NCBI GenBank assembly: GCA_027002405.1
Contig: JALWZT010000269.1
Coordinates: forward strand, 1 to 44,410
Source: Anaerolineae bacterium
GTDB lineage: Bacteria; Chloroflexota; Anaerolineae; J102
DNA: 44,410 nucleotides
Direction of reading: 5' to 3'
Part shown: piece by piece, positions 9,524-18,536 of the stretch
How positions within the stretch are numbered: the stretch's first letter is position 1
How the letters are laid out: the number at the start of each line of letters is the position of its first letter
Made by a program: the position numbers and the translations under genes
Notes under the pieces: generated by a model
What the model was told of the DNA's origin: nothing
What the model saw: the letters and a program-made list of their open reading frames with translations, nothing else
Database searches by the model: none

Positions 9524-9705
9524 GTAACTGCTAACGTACTCGACTTTAGGCCACAAGAAGCCACGAAGTCTCGAAGTTTTTCGACGACACGAAGAAAAAA
9601 TAAAGACAAATACGTCGTGCCTTCGCCTCTCCCCCGCGTGCGGGGGAGCCGGAGGGGGCCTTCGTGTCTTCGTGGCAAAAAGTATGGCGATATCTTACTA
9701 GTTAC
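9524..9705. mobile_element. MITE-like element copy 2, 182 bp
   Basis: Begins GTAACTGCTAAC, ends TTACTAGTTAC; flanked by direct repeat GATTCGAG at 9516-9523 and 9706-9713. Confidence 0.9.
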
Positions 9706-9759
9706 GATTCGAGAGGATGTGTCAAGTCCTCAATGATCAAAGGTGAACCCTATCCAAAA

Positions 9760-9789
9760 ACAACCCCCGGCATGATGCTCGGGGGTTGT
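9760..9789 (-). terminator. Rho-independent terminator of the ferredoxin gene
   Basis: Perfect stem ACAACCCCCG/CGGGGGTTGT followed on the minus strand by TTTTTGG. Confidence 0.8.
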
Positions 9790-9815
9790 CCTTTTGGAGG
9801 GCGGAAATACAAAGG

Positions 9816-10091
9816 TTAAATCTGTTCCAGCGCGGAATAGCCAGGGCCTTCGGAGAAGAACAGGGCATTGAGCTCAATGTCCTTCTCGTATTCCTCGGGC
9901 ACATCTTCTTCCGGGAAGATCGCGTCCACCGGGCATTCGGGAACGCAGGCACCGCAGTCAATGCACGTGTCGGGATCGATGTAGTACAGGGGCCATTCAT
10001 CTTCGGGGATGCCCGGCACAATGCATTCGACAGGGCACACATCGACGCAAGCGCCGTCGCGAACACAAATTTCGGTGATTACGTGCGTCAT
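9816..10091 (-). CDS. 2x[4Fe-4S] ferredoxin
   Basis: MTHVITEICVRDGACVDVCPVECIVPG...CIDCGACVPECPVDAI; start at 10091, shorter than the track ORF. Confidence 0.92.
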   Translation of the reverse strand: MTHVITEICVRDGACVDVCPVECIVPGIPEDEWPLYYIDPDTCIDCGACVPECPVDAIFPEEDVPEEYEKDIELNALFFSEGPGYSALEQI

Positions 10092-10233
10092 AGTCTCAAC
10101 TCCTTTTTGTCGCCTCACGTATCGTCGTCGACCGTGGGCGGAATGGAAATGGATGAAAACGATAGACGGTTGAGAAAAGCCAACTTGGACGAGATTTTTG
10201 TAGCAGATAATGGCGTAAACCGCAAGTTTTATC

Positions 10234-12750
10234 TTAGGCCAGATGCGCCCGAAGAAGCCTCCAGGCACCATCCGAAATGTCTACCTGATTATCTAGCACA
10301 GAATAGGGCTTATCGTCAAATACACACCGGGATATCGAGGCCCCATGGAAGATAACCCGCACGGGCCGTGTTTTGATTCCGCCCAATCCAGAGACCTGCC
10401 GCTCAATTTGTAAATGATTTGAGGTGTATTTCATCTCAAAGCGGGTGAGGCGATAGAATCCCTGGCGGTACGCCAGGGTGTGACCATCATCCTCATAAAG
10501 CCAGGAGACCCCTGAGCCAGGGTAGATATGCCATTCCCAGGGGGCATCAGGCTTTTCGTCCACGAATTGTTGCACCGGCCCCATGGGCAGGACCGCGCCC
10601 GCGCGCACAAACAAGGGGGGCTGGTCCAACGGTGCGGGCCGAGACACCCAATCCGGCCCGCGCAAACGCTCGTCGGTCCAAAAATCGTACCATTCCCCCG
10701 CGGGCAACCACACCCGCCGCTCCTGCCTGCCCGGCTCCAGCACCGGCGCAGCCAGCAGATGATCCCCAAAGAACCACTGGTCGTCCAGGGTCAAAAGACG
10801 TGGATCCCCCGGGTCTTCGAAGAACATGGGCCGCATCAAAGGCAGGCCGTAGGTGACATATTGCCAAAAGGCCGTGTAAATCGCGGGGAGCAACCGGTAT
10901 CGCAGTTCCAGCAGGCGGCGGGACGCGTCCTCCACTTCTGGCCCATAGCGCCAGGGTTCTTGCCAGGGGGTGCCTTTGGCCGTGTGCGTGCGCAGGAAGG
11001 GATGGAAGATGGCCGCGGCCAGCCATCGGGCGTAAAGTTCGGGGGTGGGTTCGCCATGGAACCCGCCTACGTCCGATCCCACAAACCCCATGCCCGAAAG
11101 TCCCAGATTCAAAAGCATGGCAGGGGTCACGCGCAGGTCTTCCCATGCACTGAAATTATCCCCGGTCCAACCGCTGGCATAGCGTTGAGTCCCCGCATAG
11201 GCGGAACGGGTGAGCACCCAGGGACGTTGATTGGGCCGAAGCTTGCTCAAGCCTTCGTACGTGGCCCGCGCCATCTGCATCCCATAAGCCGAATGCACCT
11301 GCCAATGGGCCGCACCCCGACCTTCCCTATGATGTTGCACCTGATGAGGGAAGGTGCTTCCCCCAAAGATGGTGGGCTCATTCATGTCGTTCCAAAACCC
11401 ATCAAAGCCCGCGTCCAATAGCCGCTGATACCACTGCCCCCACCAGGCCCGGACCCTGGGGTCGGTGAAATCAGGGAAGTAGCATTCCCCGGGCCATACA
11501 GGCCCATGAAACAGCCGGCCATCAGGCAGTTTGCAAAACACCTCCTTGGCCACGCCATCCGCGCACACATCGTACGTCATATCCACTTTAATGCCAGGGT
11601 CAATCATGGCCACGGCCTTAAACCCCTGCTCATGGAGCTCCTGCAGCAAGCCCGGCAAATCGGGAAACGCGGTTTTGTCCCAGGTGAAGCACCGAAATCC
11701 ATCCATGTAGTCGATGTCAAAATGGATGGCATCGCATGGGATCCCCCGTTTTCGAAAGTTGTGCGCGATCTCCCGCACCATGGCCCCGTTTTCGTAACTC
11801 CAGCGGGATTGATGATACCCCAACGTCCACAGGGGAGGCATGGCCGCGTGGCCGGTCAGGTCCGCGTAGCGAGCCAGTACCTGGGCCGGTTCAGGCCCGA
11901 AGATGATATCCAGACGGAACTCCGGGCCGGTGATGCGATAATCAAGCCTGCCATCTTCTCCCAAAACAAGCCTGCCATCACTCATGCGGTCCAGCAAGAT
12001 GCCAAAAGCTCGCCCCTGGTGCACGCCCATCAGGAAGGGGATGTTCATATAAAGGGGATCCTCCCCGGGATGATAGCCTTCGGGATCCCGGGTGGTCAAC
12101 GTATACTCGCGACGGGGCAGCGCCAGGGGAAAAGCCCGTTCCCCTAGGCCATACCATAAGGTCCCCTGGGGGAAGGCCTGCCGCCAGTGGGTTTCTGTCC
12201 CTTCCCATGCCAGTACCTGCGTATCCAGGCTTAATGCCGCGGTCGAGGCGTCTTCCCAGCGCAGCCCCCAAGGGGAACGACGGATATGCAGCGCGCCCCC
12301 TTCCACCCGCACGCAGATGCTTTCATCATCCGCCTCCCAATGAAAAGGCACCGCGGGGGAGGTCGAAAAGGTGAGGGGAGCATGGAAAAGGTGTTTGTCC
12401 ACGGGCGTGTACTGGGTGGGGAAGACCGTCGCATAGGAATCATAAGCGGGCAAACGGGTGCCGGGGACCACCCTGACCCGCAATATGGCCGGAGCCACTA
12501 TCTCGACGGACCCTACCCCCCGCTCCATGCCCAGGAACAAGCCGGTTTCGATTTCATGGATGCTCACCACCCGGCCTACGGGTCCATGGATCTCTGGCTT
12601 TTGTGGACCACCGAAGCGCCGGTTATAGACCGCGCGACGGGGGCGATAGAACGCCGTGCGGGCCGCGTTGGCCGCACCCACAGTCTGCGCGCTGCGATAA
12701 AGTTGCCGGAGGATGTGAAAAGGGGATTTGGAGGAGGGCATGGTTTTCAA
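10234..12750 (-). CDS. glycoside hydrolase family 31 alpha-glucosidase
   Basis: PPLWTLGYHQSRWSYENGAMVREIAHNFRKRGIPCDAIHFDIDYMDGFRCFTW, nucleophile region DGFWNDMNEPTIFG. Confidence 0.93.
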   Translation of the reverse strand: MKTMPSSKSPFHILRQLYRSAQTVGAANAARTAFYRPRRAVYNRRFGGPQKPEIHGPVGRVVSIHEIETGLFLGMERGVGSVEIVAPAILRVRVVPGTRLPAYDSYATVFPTQYTPVDKHLFHAPLTFSTSPAVPFHWEADDESICVRVEGGALHIRRSPWGLRWEDASTAALSLDTQVLAWEGTETHWRQAFPQGTLWYGLGERAFPLALPRREYTLTTRDPEGYHPGEDPLYMNIPFLMGVHQGRAFGILLDRMSDGRLVLGEDGRLDYRITGPEFRLDIIFGPEPAQVLARYADLTGHAAMPPLWTLGYHQSRWSYENGAMVREIAHNFRKRGIPCDAIHFDIDYMDGFRCFTWDKTAFPDLPGLLQELHEQGFKAVAMIDPGIKVDMTYDVCADGVAKEVFCKLPDGRLFHGPVWPGECYFPDFTDPRVRAWWGQWYQRLLDAGFDGFWNDMNEPTIFGGSTFPHQVQHHREGRGAAHWQVHSAYGMQMARATYEGLSKLRPNQRPWVLTRSAYAGTQRYASGWTGDNFSAWEDLRVTPAMLLNLGLSGMGFVGSDVGGFHGEPTPELYARWLAAAIFHPFLRTHTAKGTPWQEPWRYGPEVEDASRRLLELRYRLLPAIYTAFWQYVTYGLPLMRPMFFEDPGDPRLLTLDDQWFFGDHLLAAPVLEPGRQERRVWLPAGEWYDFWTDERLRGPDWVSRPAPLDQPPLFVRAGAVLPMGPVQQFVDEKPDAPWEWHIYPGSGVSWLYEDDGHTLAYRQGFYRLTRFEMKYTSNHLQIERQVSGLGGIKTRPVRVIFHGASISRCVFDDKPYSVLDNQVDISDGAWRLLRAHLA

Positions 12751-13961
12751 TCTTCCAAAATAGAGGGCTCACCCGGCCAGCGTTCTGGTTCGTATTCCTG
12801 CAGCCAGCGCACCGCACATTGGGCAAACAGCGCCGCGCCCACGGCCAGAGCCCGTTCATCGATATCAAAAGTGGGGGTGTGCAAAGGGCGGACTTCCGGC
12901 CACTGAGGAGCACGCACCCCTATGCGTACAAAATTCCCCCGGGTATGGCGCATATACCAGGCGAAATCCTCCGCGCCCATGGTCTTCGCGGCTTCTCGCA
13001 CCTGCTCCGCCCCCAACAACTGCTTCCCGATGCGGGCTACAAAGCCTGCCAATTGGCCATCGTTAATGACAGCCGGGTTGCCCCGCATATAGCGGTACTG
13101 ATACCCGCCGCCCAATCGTTCCACTATCGAGACCACTTCCTCCAGTTCCCGTTCTAATTGATCGCGGATGTGAGGATCATAGCTGCGCACGGTCCCGGTC
13201 AGGGTGACGCGGTCGCTGATGATGTTGTCGCGCACGCCTCCGTGGATCTCGCCGAAGGTAATGACCCCTTCTTGCACCGCGGGAATACGGCGGGAGATGA
13301 TGGTTTGGGCGGCCATGATCACCTGTGCGGCCATAACGATCGCGTCCGCGCCCAGATAAGCATACGCGCCATGGGCCTTTTTGCCTAAAATGTCGATGAC
13401 AATCCGATCTGCCGCGGCCATCATAGGCCCGGGCCGCACCCCAATACTCCCCACGGGCAGGGTGGGGTCCACATGAAGCCCGATGATCGCGTCCACATCC
13501 TCTATCACCCCTTCTTCCACCATGAGCTTGGCTCCACTGTAGCCGTCGCCTCCGATGATCTCTTCTGCAGGTTGGAAGATAAGCTTCACCCGGCCCGGCA
13601 ACTGGTCCTCCACCTGCTTGAGCAGCATGGCCGCGCCAAGAAGCATGGTGGTATGGGCATCATGCCCGCACGCATGCATGACCCCTTCGCGACGGGAACG
13701 GTAAGGCACGTCATTCTCTTCCTGAATGGGCAGCGCGTCCATATCCGCGCGCAAGGCCAGGGTGGGGCCATCGCCGTGGCCGAGGATGCCGACCACGCCG
13801 GTGCGCGCGACTTCGGTTTCGTGAGGAATCCCTAAATCGTGCAAGGTTTTGGAAACGAACGCGCTGGTTTCGTATTCCTGAAAAGAAAGTTCGGGCCATT
13901 GATGGAGATGACGACGAATGCGAATAAGATCCGGGAGCAATGCTTGGGCTTGAGAGAACAT
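12747..13961 (-). CDS. M20-family amidohydrolase (N-acyl-amino-acid / hippurate hydrolase type)
   Basis: LIRIRRHLHQWPELSFQEYETS, LRADMDALPIQEEN, MHACGHDAHTTMLLGAA, GAEDFAWYM; overlaps the GH31 start by 4 bp. Confidence 0.92.
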   Translation of the reverse strand: MFSQAQALLPDLIRIRRHLHQWPELSFQEYETSAFVSKTLHDLGIPHETEVARTGVVGILGHGDGPTLALRADMDALPIQEENDVPYRSRREGVMHACGHDAHTTMLLGAAMLLKQVEDQLPGRVKLIFQPAEEIIGGDGYSGAKLMVEEGVIEDVDAIIGLHVDPTLPVGSIGVRPGPMMAAADRIVIDILGKKAHGAYAYLGADAIVMAAQVIMAAQTIISRRIPAVQEGVITFGEIHGGVRDNIISDRVTLTGTVRSYDPHIRDQLERELEEVVSIVERLGGGYQYRYMRGNPAVINDGQLAGFVARIGKQLLGAEQVREAAKTMGAEDFAWYMRHTRGNFVRIGVRAPQWPEVRPLHTPTFDIDERALAVGAALFAQCAVRWLQEYEPERWPGEPSILED

Positions 13962-14009
13962 GGGTCCAGTGGGGGAAGGGAAAGATGGAGGGGTGGTTGT
14001 GGAGGCTAC

Positions 14010-14048
14010 AGTTATCAGTAATCAGTTATCAGTTATCAGTAATCAGTG
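14010..14048. repeat. heptamer array
   Basis: agttatcagtaatcagttatcagttatcagtaatcagt. Confidence 0.9.
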
Positions 14049-14111
14049 GGAATCTGCACTGCGAAGCCTCGGCGCAAATCAGCGTCCTCTGTAACTATAC
14101 AGCTCCTTCTG

Positions 14112-14206
14112 CAAGACGTTTTTACCACGAAGGCACAAAGTCACAGAGACACGAAGAAAATTTTTATTTTCCCCTTTGTGCCTTAGTGTCCTTAGTGGTT
14201 TTTGCC
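14112..14206. repeat. fold-back (hairpin) element
   Basis: ACCACGAAGGCACAAAGTCAC...GAAAATTTTTATTTTC...TTTGTGCCTTAGTGTCCTTAGTGGT, imperfect inverted arms. Confidence 0.65.
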
Positions 14207-14269
14207 TTGCTATGAGAGGGTACGTGTACAGTTACCGTCCTCTTTTTCTTCTGTCTCGGGGCGTTGATC

Positions 14270-15628
14270 CTACGCCACCAGACGACTGCTGGCTTCGATG
14301 ATGGGCAGGTTTTGGTCTGCAAACCGGGCCTGAAAACGCTGGACCGCCACAGTCAGAGCATCAATGGGGAAGAGATGGAGCTCGCGCAACGCGGCTGCGG
14401 TAAGGAGCAAGGCCAGGTTGGTACGGGTGATGCGTACTTTCGCTCGTTTGGGATCCAGGATCACCTTGCGGGCCCGGGTCTCTACCTGCGCGAATTGAGG
14501 GATGGTGAAAAGCACATCCTCTTCGGTCATCCGGGCCAGGTAACGCCCACTCTTCTTCAAGCCGTCTTGAGAGATGAGCACCAACGCGTCGGGCTTGGCC
14601 ACGCCGGTATAACGGATTTCTTCCGGACTGAGGATGATTTCGCTCACGCTGTGGCCTGATTTCACGGTGGTGGGGTAATCATCCCGTTGTGTGGCCCACA
14701 GACCAGAAAGCACCCCGGCATAACCCACCAGCTTGCCCGCGGAACGCACCTTCGCGCCCGCGGACCCGGCCAAAACCAGATGGAATTTGCGATCCACCCA
14801 GTGGGGGAATTCGGGCTCAATGGGCTTCAAGGGCAGGACGGGCTTCTCTGCCATTTCTTTGTTGAGTTTTCGTACATAATGAGAGTATTCCTGGACCTGG
14901 CGATAGTAGAGCAGGCCGGTCTCCAACCCCATGGCATCGACCAGGCCCAGCATCTCCTTGCGCCCGAAATCATTAAAGGGCGAAAAATACGCGGTGCACA
15001 GTTCCCAGATATCCAACAACGCGAAACCGGGGTAACGAATGGCCTCCTCGATGCGCTGAGGCAGGTCTTTATCAAAGGCCGTGCCTCGGTACACAAATCC
15101 CGCGCCGTTCTCTCCCACCGTGGCGCAGATATCCAGGGGATATTCGGGGTTGCCCCGCCGGGTGGTCGAGGTGATGGCCCCATGGGGCGTGGTGACCGAA
15201 TGCTCTCCGCCCGTCATGCCGAAGTTGAAGTTATTGAAGACCAACACCGTGAGCCCCACGTTGCGACGGGCCGCGTTCAGCAGATGGGTGCCTCCGATCC
15301 CCGCGCCCCCATCGCCCATGAGCACGATCACGTTCAATTCCGGGTTGGCCAGCTTGATGCCCGTGGCATAAGCGATGCTCCGACCATGAAGGCCGTGAAA
15401 TGCGTTGGTGACAAAGTACTGATCGCTGAGCCCCACACAGCCGATGTCGGTTACAATAACCGTTTGGGTGGGGGGGATCTGCAAGGAGACCAGGGCTTTG
15501 TCCAGGTGGTTCAAAATCAAGCTGTGACCACAGCCCGGACAAAAAGGAAAGGGCCGTTCATTTTTATAAGTAGGCAAGGATGCCTGTTCGATTTCGAGAG
15601 AGGGAAGCGTAGCCATGGGAAGCTCCAT
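14270..15628 (-). CDS. korB: 2-oxoacid:ferredoxin oxidoreductase, beta (TPP) subunit fused to gamma-like domain
   Basis: FCPGCGHSLILNHLDKAL, VIVLMGDGGAGIGGTHLLNAARRN; C-terminal LVLAGSAGAKVRSAGKLVGYAGVLSGL...KSGHSVSEIILSPEEI. Confidence 0.88.
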   Translation of the reverse strand: MELPMATLPSLEIEQASLPTYKNERPFPFCPGCGHSLILNHLDKALVSLQIPPTQTVIVTDIGCVGLSDQYFVTNAFHGLHGRSIAYATGIKLANPELNVIVLMGDGGAGIGGTHLLNAARRNVGLTVLVFNNFNFGMTGGEHSVTTPHGAITSTTRRGNPEYPLDICATVGENGAGFVYRGTAFDKDLPQRIEEAIRYPGFALLDIWELCTAYFSPFNDFGRKEMLGLVDAMGLETGLLYYRQVQEYSHYVRKLNKEMAEKPVLPLKPIEPEFPHWVDRKFHLVLAGSAGAKVRSAGKLVGYAGVLSGLWATQRDDYPTTVKSGHSVSEIILSPEEIRYTGVAKPDALVLISQDGLKKSGRYLARMTEEDVLFTIPQFAQVETRARKVILDPKRAKVRITRTNLALLLTAAALRELHLFPIDALTVAVQRFQARFADQNLPIIEASSRLVA

Positions 15629-15634
15629 GAAAGA

Positions 15635-16870
15635 TCAGGTGAGGAATTCCAGAAATTGTTCGGGCATGATCAGTTCGCCATCGGCCCGGGTGAGACTGAG
15701 GACCTCGGGGGGAAGCGTTTGGGTTCGCCGGGCTTCGCGATACATCAGCCGTTCAATCTCTCGCACATATTGCCCATGATTCAATTCAGCCACAATCACC
15801 CGCTCATGACCGGCCACGGCTTCCAAAATTAACCGCTCCGGCACAGGCCACAAGGTGTGCAAGGTGAGTCCACTCACGGCCTTCCCCTGAGCCCGGGCCC
15901 GGTCCACGGCCTCGCGCATGGCTCGGGCTGTGGTGCCAAAGCTGAGGAACAGGGTTTCGGCGCCCTCTTGCACGTCCGGGATACCGAACTCCATTTCGTG
16001 GCGATGACGAAGGATTTTCAAACGTAAATGGTCGTTCAGTCGCCTCACCTTTTCCGGATCCTTGGTCAGGAAGCCGTGCTCATCGTGGCTGGAGGTGGTG
16101 AAACGGGTGATGTGCGGCCCGCCAAAGGGGCTGGTCGGTGGCACGGCATCGATGGGGTCCCAATCATAAGGCAGGTAGGTTTCCTCCGGGCGCAGGCGGG
16201 GGTCCGGCTGCCCTGTCACCGCGTTCACTCGAACGCCATCCACCACCGCGGGCTCGGGCACTTGCTGGGGAACCAGAGGGCGTTGCCCCACGGGCACATC
16301 CACATATTCATGGATATCCACGGTGGCCATGGCATAGTTCATTTCCTTATCCACCAGGATGAACACCGGGGTGCGGAACCGTTCCGCCAGGTCAAAGGCA
16401 CGCATGGTCAGGGTATAGCATTCTGCCACCGAAGAGGGGGCCAACGCAATGATGGGATAGCCCCCGCTGGTGCCCCAGCGAATAAACTGGATATCCCCTT
16501 GGGCAGGGGTGGTGGCTCCGCCTGTGGCCGGGCCCATGCGCATCACATCCACGATCACCAGAGGCACCTCTCCCATGATGGCCAGGCCGATATTTTCGGA
16601 ATACAGGGAAATGCCCGGTCCCGACGTGGCGGTCATAGGCCGAGCCCCGGCCATGGCCGCGCCAATGCACATACTAATGGCACCGATTTCATCTTCGGCT
16701 TCGATTCCAACCCCTCCCACTTTGGGCAGTTCATTGAGCATATGTAGCAAAATAGGGGTGGCAGGCGTAATGGGGTAGCCCGCGAAGAAATCGCACCCGG
16801 CCGCGAGCGCGCCTCGGGCGATGGCGGTCGCGCCGTCCACATATTCTTTGGCCATGATCAATTGCTCCAT
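15635..16870 (-). CDS. korA: 2-oxoacid:ferredoxin oxidoreductase, alpha subunit
   Basis: GYPITPATPILLHML, EAEDEIGAISMCIGAAMAGARPMTATSGPGISLYSENIGLAIMGEVPLVIVDVMRMGPATG. Confidence 0.9.
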   Translation of the reverse strand: MEQLIMAKEYVDGATAIARGALAAGCDFFAGYPITPATPILLHMLNELPKVGGVGIEAEDEIGAISMCIGAAMAGARPMTATSGPGISLYSENIGLAIMGEVPLVIVDVMRMGPATGGATTPAQGDIQFIRWGTSGGYPIIALAPSSVAECYTLTMRAFDLAERFRTPVFILVDKEMNYAMATVDIHEYVDVPVGQRPLVPQQVPEPAVVDGVRVNAVTGQPDPRLRPEETYLPYDWDPIDAVPPTSPFGGPHITRFTTSSHDEHGFLTKDPEKVRRLNDHLRLKILRHRHEMEFGIPDVQEGAETLFLSFGTTARAMREAVDRARAQGKAVSGLTLHTLWPVPERLILEAVAGHERVIVAELNHGQYVREIERLMYREARRTQTLPPEVLSLTRADGELIMPEQFLEFLT

Positions 16871-17062
16871 TGCAATAGATTGAGGAAAAGCCTCATGCCA
16901 GCTTGACGGGGTGCACAGAATCTTCTATGATGGATTCCGGCATCTTGCATTGGCAAGATGATCATACACGAAAATGGCCGCGATGACCAGAATCTCTAAG
17001 CCTCTTGACCTGGCTCTCCACAATAAATTCTGTGAACTCTTGTTTTTCCCTGTGTCCTCCGT

Positions 17063-18331
17063 ATGGAATCCGGCACCATCCATCACACCTGGACCTTGCC
17101 CGATGGCCGCTCGGTTCATCTTCGTCTGAATCACGAAGCCCTCACCCTGAGCATAGACATCCATTTGATTTACACCTTTGATCGGGCGGGGCGCTTGTAC
17201 GCGGTCTTTGATCATGGCGTGAATTATCGCCGTGGGCTGGATGGCCGTGTTCTGGCCCGCTGGCGCCAGCAACGGGGTCGGCGGACACGGCGTTGGCTTT
17301 CCCCCAGGGAAGTTGACGCGTTGTTGGTTCGGGCACGAGAAGATACGAGCCAGGTCCTGGATGCGTGGGAATCTTTGGAAACTGTTCCGGAGCCGATGAA
17401 GGGCCAGGTTGGGCAAGGGTTGCAACGGGCCGTGACCTTTGACGTGATTCAGGACGTCCGTCGGTTTCATCAAACCTATCTCCCCATCAGCATTCTGCCT
17501 CCGGACCAATACCAGGCTTTGGTGCTTCAGGCCACCGAAGGATGTTCTTTCAATACCTGCACTTTTTGTGCCCTTTATCGGGACCGCCCTTTTCGCATCA
17601 AATCCTTATCGGCCTTTCAAGCCCATGTGGCCGCGGTTTTGGACTTTTTTGGCCCGGGCGTTTCCATGCGTCGAGGCATCTTTCTAGCTGATGCCAACGC
17701 GTTGATCATCCCCCAACATCGTCTGTTGCCCCTGATGACCTTCATCCATCAGACCTTTTCCCTCTTGCCCGAGCATCTTTCCTCGCGCGAGCGTCGGGCC
17801 CGGATGGCGCAAGACCCTCTGGCCAAAACCGGGGTCTATGCTTTTGTGGATGGCCTCAGCGCGGAGCGCAAAGCGGTGAGCGATTGGGAAGCCTTACGGG
17901 GCTTGGGGCTACGCCGTGTGTACATTGGCCTGGAAAGCGGGCATGAGCCCTTGCTGGCATGGCTGCGTAAGCCCAGCACCGCGGCCGAGATGGTGGATGC
18001 AGTCAGGCGGATGAAGAGAGCGGGTTTGCATGTGGGAGTGATTGTCATGCTGGGGGTAGGGGGCCACCGATTTGACGCGGGGCATGTACGCGACACCGCG
18101 GCCGCATTGAATGCCATGCCTCTGGATGGGGATGACATCATCTACCTCAGCCCGTTCCAGCCTGATCCCATCGCGCCTTACTTAAGCCTGGCCCGGGCTG
18201 AGGGGGTGGATCTCCCTACGGATGCGTTCATGCAAGCCCAACGTCAACGCATCCTGGCCCGGCTCACCCTTCCCCCGCCACCTGCGGGCCCCAAGCGCGT
18301 GCCGTATAATTTGATGGATTTTGTGTATTGA
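17063..18331 (+). CDS. radical SAM protein with CX4CX2C cluster motif
   Basis: LQATEGCSFNTCTFCALYRDRPFRIK; YIGLESGHEPLLAWLRKP. Confidence 0.85.
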   Translation: MESGTIHHTWTLPDGRSVHLRLNHEALTLSIDIHLIYTFDRAGRLYAVFDHGVNYRRGLDGRVLARWRQQRGRRTRRWLSPREVDALLVRAREDTSQVLDAWESLETVPEPMKGQVGQGLQRAVTFDVIQDVRRFHQTYLPISILPPDQYQALVLQATEGCSFNTCTFCALYRDRPFRIKSLSAFQAHVAAVLDFFGPGVSMRRGIFLADANALIIPQHRLLPLMTFIHQTFSLLPEHLSSRERRARMAQDPLAKTGVYAFVDGLSAERKAVSDWEALRGLGLRRVYIGLESGHEPLLAWLRKPSTAAEMVDAVRRMKRAGLHVGVIVMLGVGGHRFDAGHVRDTAAALNAMPLDGDDIIYLSPFQPDPIAPYLSLARAEGVDLPTDAFMQAQRQRILARLTLPPPPAGPKRVPYNLMDFVY

Positions 18332-18333
18332 AG

Positions 18334-18525
18334 CTGCTATGTAAATAGGATTCGGATCAGGATTAGGATTGAGATTCTCAGGACAACGTTGAGCGAGGCG
18401 ACAACGGGCGTCAAACGTAAAACGTGAAACGTCAGCTCATGACGCATGACGTTTGAGGCTTGACGAAATCGGCTTCCCGCGCCAGCCTGGCCGCGAGGCG
18501 TTTTCGTTCATATTGGCGGACAATC
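18334..18525. repeat. GGATTA/CGTCAAACGT composite repeat
   Basis: GTAAATAGGATTCGGATCAGGATTAGGATTGAGATTCTCAGGACAACGTTGAGCGAGGCGAC..., close to 7527-7735. Confidence 0.85.
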
Positions 18526-18536
18526 GCGCGTAAAAC

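Noticed and set aside
9391-9678. Conserved ORF MPRRHEGPLRLPRTRGRGEGTTYLSLFFLRVVEKLRDFVA... shared with 5558-5839
   Set aside because: Shared only because both lie in the 182-bp MITE copies; no independent coding evidence.
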